Assembly (NCBI GenBank): GCA_026414485.1
Contig: JAOAIX010000007.1
Coordinates: 32,770-96,769, forward strand
Length of the DNA: 64,000 nucleotides
Source of the DNA: Candidatus Bathyarchaeota archaeon
GTDB lineage: Archaea; Thermoproteota; Bathyarchaeia; Bathyarchaeales; Bathycorpusculaceae
Direction: 5' to 3'
Both the position numbers and the translations under genes were made by a program. The notes below the pieces were generated by a model. That model was not told where the DNA came from. It was given only the letters and a program-made list of their open reading frames with translations, and did not search any database. Positions 61,022-64,000 of this stretch are shown piece by piece. Positions within the stretch are counted from its first letter, which is position 1; each line of letters opens with the position of its first letter.

Positions 61022-62131
61022 TTAGGGTTTGTTGGCTTGTTTGTTTTTTTTGAAGAGTCCGCCTAGTTTTGGAGTCTTCTTCTCTGGTTCTTTTTGAGGT
61101 GTGTTTGGTTGGGTTGTGAACTGTTCGATTATATCTTGTGTTTTTTCTTTCTTGCTTTGTTTTGTTTTTTCCGGTTGAATTCTGCTTATCAACTCATTTA
61201 GTGCTATGGCGGGGGATGCTTCGATTGTGTTTAGTTTGTAGAATTGTATGAGTTTTTTTGCTTCTTCGTTGAAGGCGGATGCGATTATATAGGCTTCTAT
61301 TTTTGTGTCGGATATTTTTTCATGTTCCATGGTTATTTGGAGTCTGTTGACTGGTTGGTTAGCGAATAGGGCGTCTATGGCAATTTGTTTGCCGTCGTTG
61401 GTTTTGATTATAGCGTCGAATTCGTGTTGTATGCCTGAGGCTCCTGTGATTTTGCCTGGGACTTGTACTTGGTGGTTTAAGTTTGTAAGACGTTTTTCCA
61501 CTAAGAAGGGAAAGAGTGCGCCGTTGTTGATTTCGGTTTTTGCTGTGTCGCTGAGGGTGTAGTTGTACGCTTCAGTGTATTTTGCTTCGTTGAAGTCGAA
61601 TTTTTCTTGGCAGTTTCTGCAGGTGTGGAGCGGTTGTGGGTTTTCGATGCGTTTTTTGCAGTTGGCGCATTCGTACCATCGTCCTGCACTTCGTACGTCT
61701 GTTCTTTTGAGCGGTGATTTACATTTGGGACAAATGAGGTTGTCTTCGACTTTGAAGTAGGGTAGCGTGTTTATGTAGCCACACGTGATGTGTTCGATGA
61801 GGGCGTTTCGTATTATTTGGGGAGAGTTGCAAGAAGGGCAAATATAGGTGGTTGATATGTTAGCGCTGTTGCATTCTGGACAGTGTAGAACCATGTCGAT
61901 TGTTTTTTGGTTTAGAATGCCTATGGTTGCAAGTTTTTGTAGTGTTTTTTCTGTGCTGGTGGAGTCTTTGTTTAGGAGGGTTTCGATTTCTGGGTAGTGG
62001 TAGCCGCGGGTGGTGTCGTAGGTGGGGTTGAGGTTGTTGTTTGCCTCTATGATTTTTATGAGTAGGTGTGCTGTTTCTGCGTTTTTGTAGGTTTCTTGTC
62101 GCTCTTTTGTGTCTTCTTGTGGTTGCTTCAT
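61022..62131 (-). CDS. Multi-zinc-ribbon protein with nuclease-fold-like domain
   Basis: About 369 residues. The N-terminal part (about 1-80) looks like a winged helix. Then come three zinc ribbons: HCPECNSA...ICPSCNSP, LICPKCKSPL...YECANCKKRI and HTCRNCQEKF. A following alpha/beta domain (about 220-310) has HEFDAIIKTNDGKQIAIDAL and resembles the core of restriction-endonuclease-like folds, though the catalytic lysine is not clear. A basic, disordered tail ends GGLFKKNKQANKP. I infer nucleic-acid binding or regulation. ATG 62131 follows AGGA; ATG 62161 is an alternative. It lies between pilus locus B and a KaiC-like gene. Confidence 0.65.
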   Translation of the reverse strand: MKQPQEDTKERQETYKNAETAHLLIKIIEANNNLNPTYDTTRGYHYPEIETLLNKDSTSTEKTLQKLATIGILNQKTIDMVLHCPECNSANISTTYICPSCNSPQIIRNALIEHITCGYINTLPYFKVEDNLICPKCKSPLKRTDVRSAGRWYECANCKKRIENPQPLHTCRNCQEKFDFNEAKYTEAYNYTLSDTAKTEINNGALFPFLVEKRLTNLNHQVQVPGKITGASGIQHEFDAIIKTNDGKQIAIDALFANQPVNRLQITMEHEKISDTKIEAYIIASAFNEEAKKLIQFYKLNTIEASPAIALNELISRIQPEKTKQSKKEKTQDIIEQFTTQPNTPQKEPEKKTPKLGGLFKKNKQANKP

Positions 62132-62159
62132 AGGGCTGTTCCTGCTTGGTTTTGGATGC

Positions 62160-62669
62160 ATGTCTATTTACGTTTTGGCATTTATTAGCCTGCTGTTTGT
62201 AGCTTTATGGACTGACTTGGTGATAGCTTTTTGTGTTTTGACTGTGCCTTTATATTTGAGGCGTATGAATGGCGTAAGTAGAGCTCTTTTGCTGATTGCT
62301 CTTTTTGTGGTGACTTTTGCTTTGGTTTTCTGTTGTGTTGTGTGGTTGCGAAGTTCTGTTGTTATTAGTGTTAGTGGGTTTGATGGGGAGACTTTGAGCG
62401 GTGTGTTTGAGGTTAAGCGGGGGAATTGTGATGTGGAGCTCGTGTATTTTCGGCGTTGGGGTTTGGGTTGGAGTTTGAAGGTTGACATTTTTGAGGAAGG
62501 TAAAAGTGAGGTGCCTGTCTTTTCGGCGACTGCCGTGCGGTATGTTCTTTCGGATGGAACGGAAACTGTTGAATTGAGTGCGCATCCAAGTCTTTTGCCT
62601 GGAAGGTATTATCTTCGGGTGACGTCTGTGGGTGTTCAGTGGACTGTGCGGGTTGTTTGCTCAATTTGA
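62160..62669 (+). CDS. Membrane protein with C-terminal extracellular domain
   Basis: A 169-residue protein with two or three N-terminal transmembrane helices (AFISLLFVALWTDLVIAF, LLLIALFVVTFALVFCCVVW) and a C-terminal beta-rich domain of about 95 residues (SVVISVSGFDGETLSGVFEV, LPGRYYLRVTSVGVQWTVRV). Family not recognised. It is on the opposite strand from its zinc-ribbon neighbour; the possible starts of the two overlap in a palindromic ATGCAT. It converges with the small ORF and the KaiC-like gene. Confidence 0.6.
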   Translation: MSIYVLAFISLLFVALWTDLVIAFCVLTVPLYLRRMNGVSRALLLIALFVVTFALVFCCVVWLRSSVVISVSGFDGETLSGVFEVKRGNCDVELVYFRRWGLGWSLKVDIFEEGKSEVPVFSATAVRYVLSDGTETVELSAHPSLLPGRYYLRVTSVGVQWTVRVVCSI

Positions 62670-62691
62670 TTGAGAAGTTTTGTGCCGTCAA

Positions 62692-62790
62692 TTAGACGAT
62701 GTATGCGAGGGTGTTGTTTTTTGTTTTGGTTGTTTTTGGGTTTTGGGTGATTAGTGTTTTTTGGCTTTGGTTTTCTTTTGGTGTTGTCAT
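62692..62790 (-). CDS. 32-residue ORF behind the KaiC-like gene
   Basis: A small open frame starting MTTPKENQSQKT and ending NNTLAYIV, rich in Thr, Lys, Asn and Gln. A strong GGAGGAG sequence (62801-62807) lies ten bases upstream, right after the stop of the KaiC-like gene, so it would be its operon partner. The composition follows the A/C-rich bias of this strand, so chance is possible. No known family. Confidence 0.35.
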   Translation of the reverse strand: MTTPKENQSQKTLITQNPKTTKTKNNTLAYIV

Positions 62791-62810
62791 GGTTTTATGT
62801 CTCCTCCTTT

Positions 62811-63728
62811 TTAGGTTATGCGAGCTGCAGTGTCTATGTTAATGCCGTTTTCGTCTGTTGTGAATGTTAGTATCAGTGGTTTTAGGAGGTTTTTCATTTT
62901 TTTGATGGTAAGGTTATTTTCGAATTCGTGTGGTCCTTGTTTGAGGCTAAATTCTATGACGCCGTCTGCTATGTTTTTTAGGGCGTTTATTTGGGTTTCT
63001 GGGTGGACACCTGTGGGAAGTAAAGCGAAGTGGAGTCCGCCGTGTGTTCGTGTGGTTGCTCTCCAGTAGAGCATGAGGTTGATGAGTTCTTTTGTGTCAT
63101 AGGTGGAAAGCAAATGTCCAAGTTCGATGGCTGTCCAGTAGCCTTCTTTGGTTTTTGTTAACAGGTCTGTTTTAAGAGTGTTTAGTTGTGGGGTTAGTTT
63201 TATGGTGGTTTTGTCTGTGAGTCGTTTTGGGTAGAGGTTGGCTAGTTGTTGTAGGTCGGGTGTGTGCATATCTATGAATTTCCAGTTTTCGCTGTTTAAA
63301 GCGTCTTTTATGGTCCAGTTGAATTTCTCCATTTGTTCTTGGATGTCTACGCTGAGAGTTTCGGCGAGGTAGTAAGCTGTTTTTCCGTTTTCTTGGGTGT
63401 GGTTATAGAGGATTTGGTGGGTGAAGACGTCGTGGTTGCTGCCTACTTCGCCGCAGATGAGTATGAGGCTGTGGCTAGGTATGCCTCCTCCTAGGGCGGC
63501 GTCTATGCCTGGTATGCCTGTGCTGACAATTTTTGGAGAAGCTTCTGGTTGTGGTTGGGTCATGAGCGGTTCGTGTACCTTTTCTCCGCTGACGACGCGT
63601 GAAGGTGGCTCCTCGATTTTTGGAAGCGGAGGAGTTTCCTCTTTTGGTTCGTAGCGTGCGAAGGTTTCTTCGATCACGTCACGCGTCCGCTTTTTCTGTG
63701 CGGGGTTTTGTTCGGAGTTTTTGCTCAT
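62811..63728 (-). CDS. KaiC/FlaH-like RecA-fold protein with a broken P-loop
   Basis: A 305-residue protein. The first 65 residues are charged, proline-rich and probably disordered. From about 70 a RecA/KaiC-type domain begins (VSTGIPGIDAALGGGIPSHSL). The expected Walker A GxxGxGKT reads GEVGSNHDVF, with the invariant lysine and threonine missing, so ATP hydrolysis is doubtful. The rest resembles the archaellum accessory FlaH (GKTAYYLAETLSVDIQEQME, GGLHFALLPTGVHPETQ). Its location near pilus locus B and a pilin-like gene suggests a regulatory or structural partner of the secretion ATPase. It could instead be a GvpD-like regulator. Confidence 0.72.
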   Translation of the reverse strand: MSKNSEQNPAQKKRTRDVIEETFARYEPKEETPPLPKIEEPPSRVVSGEKVHEPLMTQPQPEASPKIVSTGIPGIDAALGGGIPSHSLILICGEVGSNHDVFTHQILYNHTQENGKTAYYLAETLSVDIQEQMEKFNWTIKDALNSENWKFIDMHTPDLQQLANLYPKRLTDKTTIKLTPQLNTLKTDLLTKTKEGYWTAIELGHLLSTYDTKELINLMLYWRATTRTHGGLHFALLPTGVHPETQINALKNIADGVIEFSLKQGPHEFENNLTIKKMKNLLKPLILTFTTDENGINIDTAARIT

Positions 63729-63892
63729 GACCTGTTAGCCTGCCTTAAAGTTTAGTTGGTTAATCAAGAAACTTTGGGTTCTTGGTGGACGTGTTTTGGC
63801 TCATAAAACGCGGTATAAAGAATGCGAGGCGATGCATCTGAAACTTTTTTGTTTTCTCATTTGCCTTCGCCTCGTGCCTTTTGCTTTAGCTG

Positions 63893-64000
63893 TTAAGTCG
63901 TCCAGCTGCCAGGTGTGTAGTATGTACCCTCTACAACAAAGCCCGTGGTAGTTACAACCCTAACCTTGTAAGGGTTGTTTTCTATGAGTGCCTCGTTGAA
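63893..64000 (-). CDS. C-terminal part of a pilin-like gene cut by the window edge
   Basis: The minus strand is open from the window edge to a TAA at 63895-63893 and encodes 35 residues, including ENNPYKVRVVTTTGFVVEG and ending GSWTT. A YKVRVVT-TTG-type C-terminus is typical of archaeal pilins and archaellin-like proteins, whose last strand has this form. The gene begins beyond 64000. It lies 165 bases upstream of the KaiC-like gene in the same direction and may belong to locus B. Confidence 0.55.
   Translation of the reverse strand, partial: FNEALIENNPYKVRVVTTTGFVVEGTYYTPGSWTT

Overview
The window reads as an archaeal chromosome segment, most likely from a mesophilic member of the Thermoproteota/Bathyarchaeia type. 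That lineage guess is inference from gene content: an Orc1/Cdc6 initiator, TATA-box promoters with TTG/GTG starts, PyrB plus PyrI aspartate transcarbamoylase, pyruvoyl-dependent arginine decarboxylase, ADP-forming acetate-CoA ligase, many Lrp/AsnC and TrmB-type regulators, archaeal pilins, and a bacterial-type UvrABC set. No phage, insertion sequence or CRISPR array is visible.

Left part (1-13 kb): an AbrB/PIN toxin-antitoxin pair, a region of gene remnants with alternative hairpins, a flavodoxin, an LsrF-like aldolase with a zinc alcohol dehydrogenase, PyrI, a minus-strand cluster (cysteine-cluster protein, MazG-like, Nudix, arginine decarboxylase), then an operon of Orc1/Cdc6, a winged-helix regulator and MoaC-MoaB-MoaA (molybdopterin synthesis). 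A receiver-PAS protein that has apparently lost its kinase end follows, then divergent tRNA-Arg(UCG) and tRNA-Ile(GAU).

Middle (13-38 kb): MscL, two separate tandem pairs of Lrp/AsnC regulators, HtpX protease, M20 peptidase, acetate-CoA ligase beta subunit, two paralogous secreted beta-propeller surface proteins each divergent from a regulator, a fluoride channel with DUF190, malic enzyme, CTP synthase, PyrB, and a 741-residue protein joining an ArsR-like helix-turn-helix, an ATP-cone and an NrdD-like body that lacks the catalytic cysteine region and the glycyl-radical motif. I consider this the best candidate for an undescribed system: a dead ribonucleotide reductase reused as a nucleotide-sensing regulator.

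Right part (38.7-64 kb): two type IV pilus-like loci. Locus A (38.7-47.2 kb) has a 41-residue leader ORF, two paralogous pilins, several minor pilin-like proteins, a secretion ATPase and a fused double-domain TadC/FlaJ; one gene appears to start with ATT. It is followed by a TrmB-type regulator and a repeat-containing secreted protein. After uvrB-uvrA-uvrC, locus B (57.7-61 kb) has another ATPase with the membrane platform split over two genes. Nearby lie a zinc-ribbon/nuclease-fold-like protein, a KaiC/FlaH-like protein with a broken P-loop, a 32-residue ORF and the end of another pilin-like gene cut by the window edge.

At the whole-window scale the + strand is C-rich at the left and G-rich at the right whatever the gene direction, with the change falling between about 34 and 43 kb. 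This is a by-eye skew reversal of the kind seen around replication origins.
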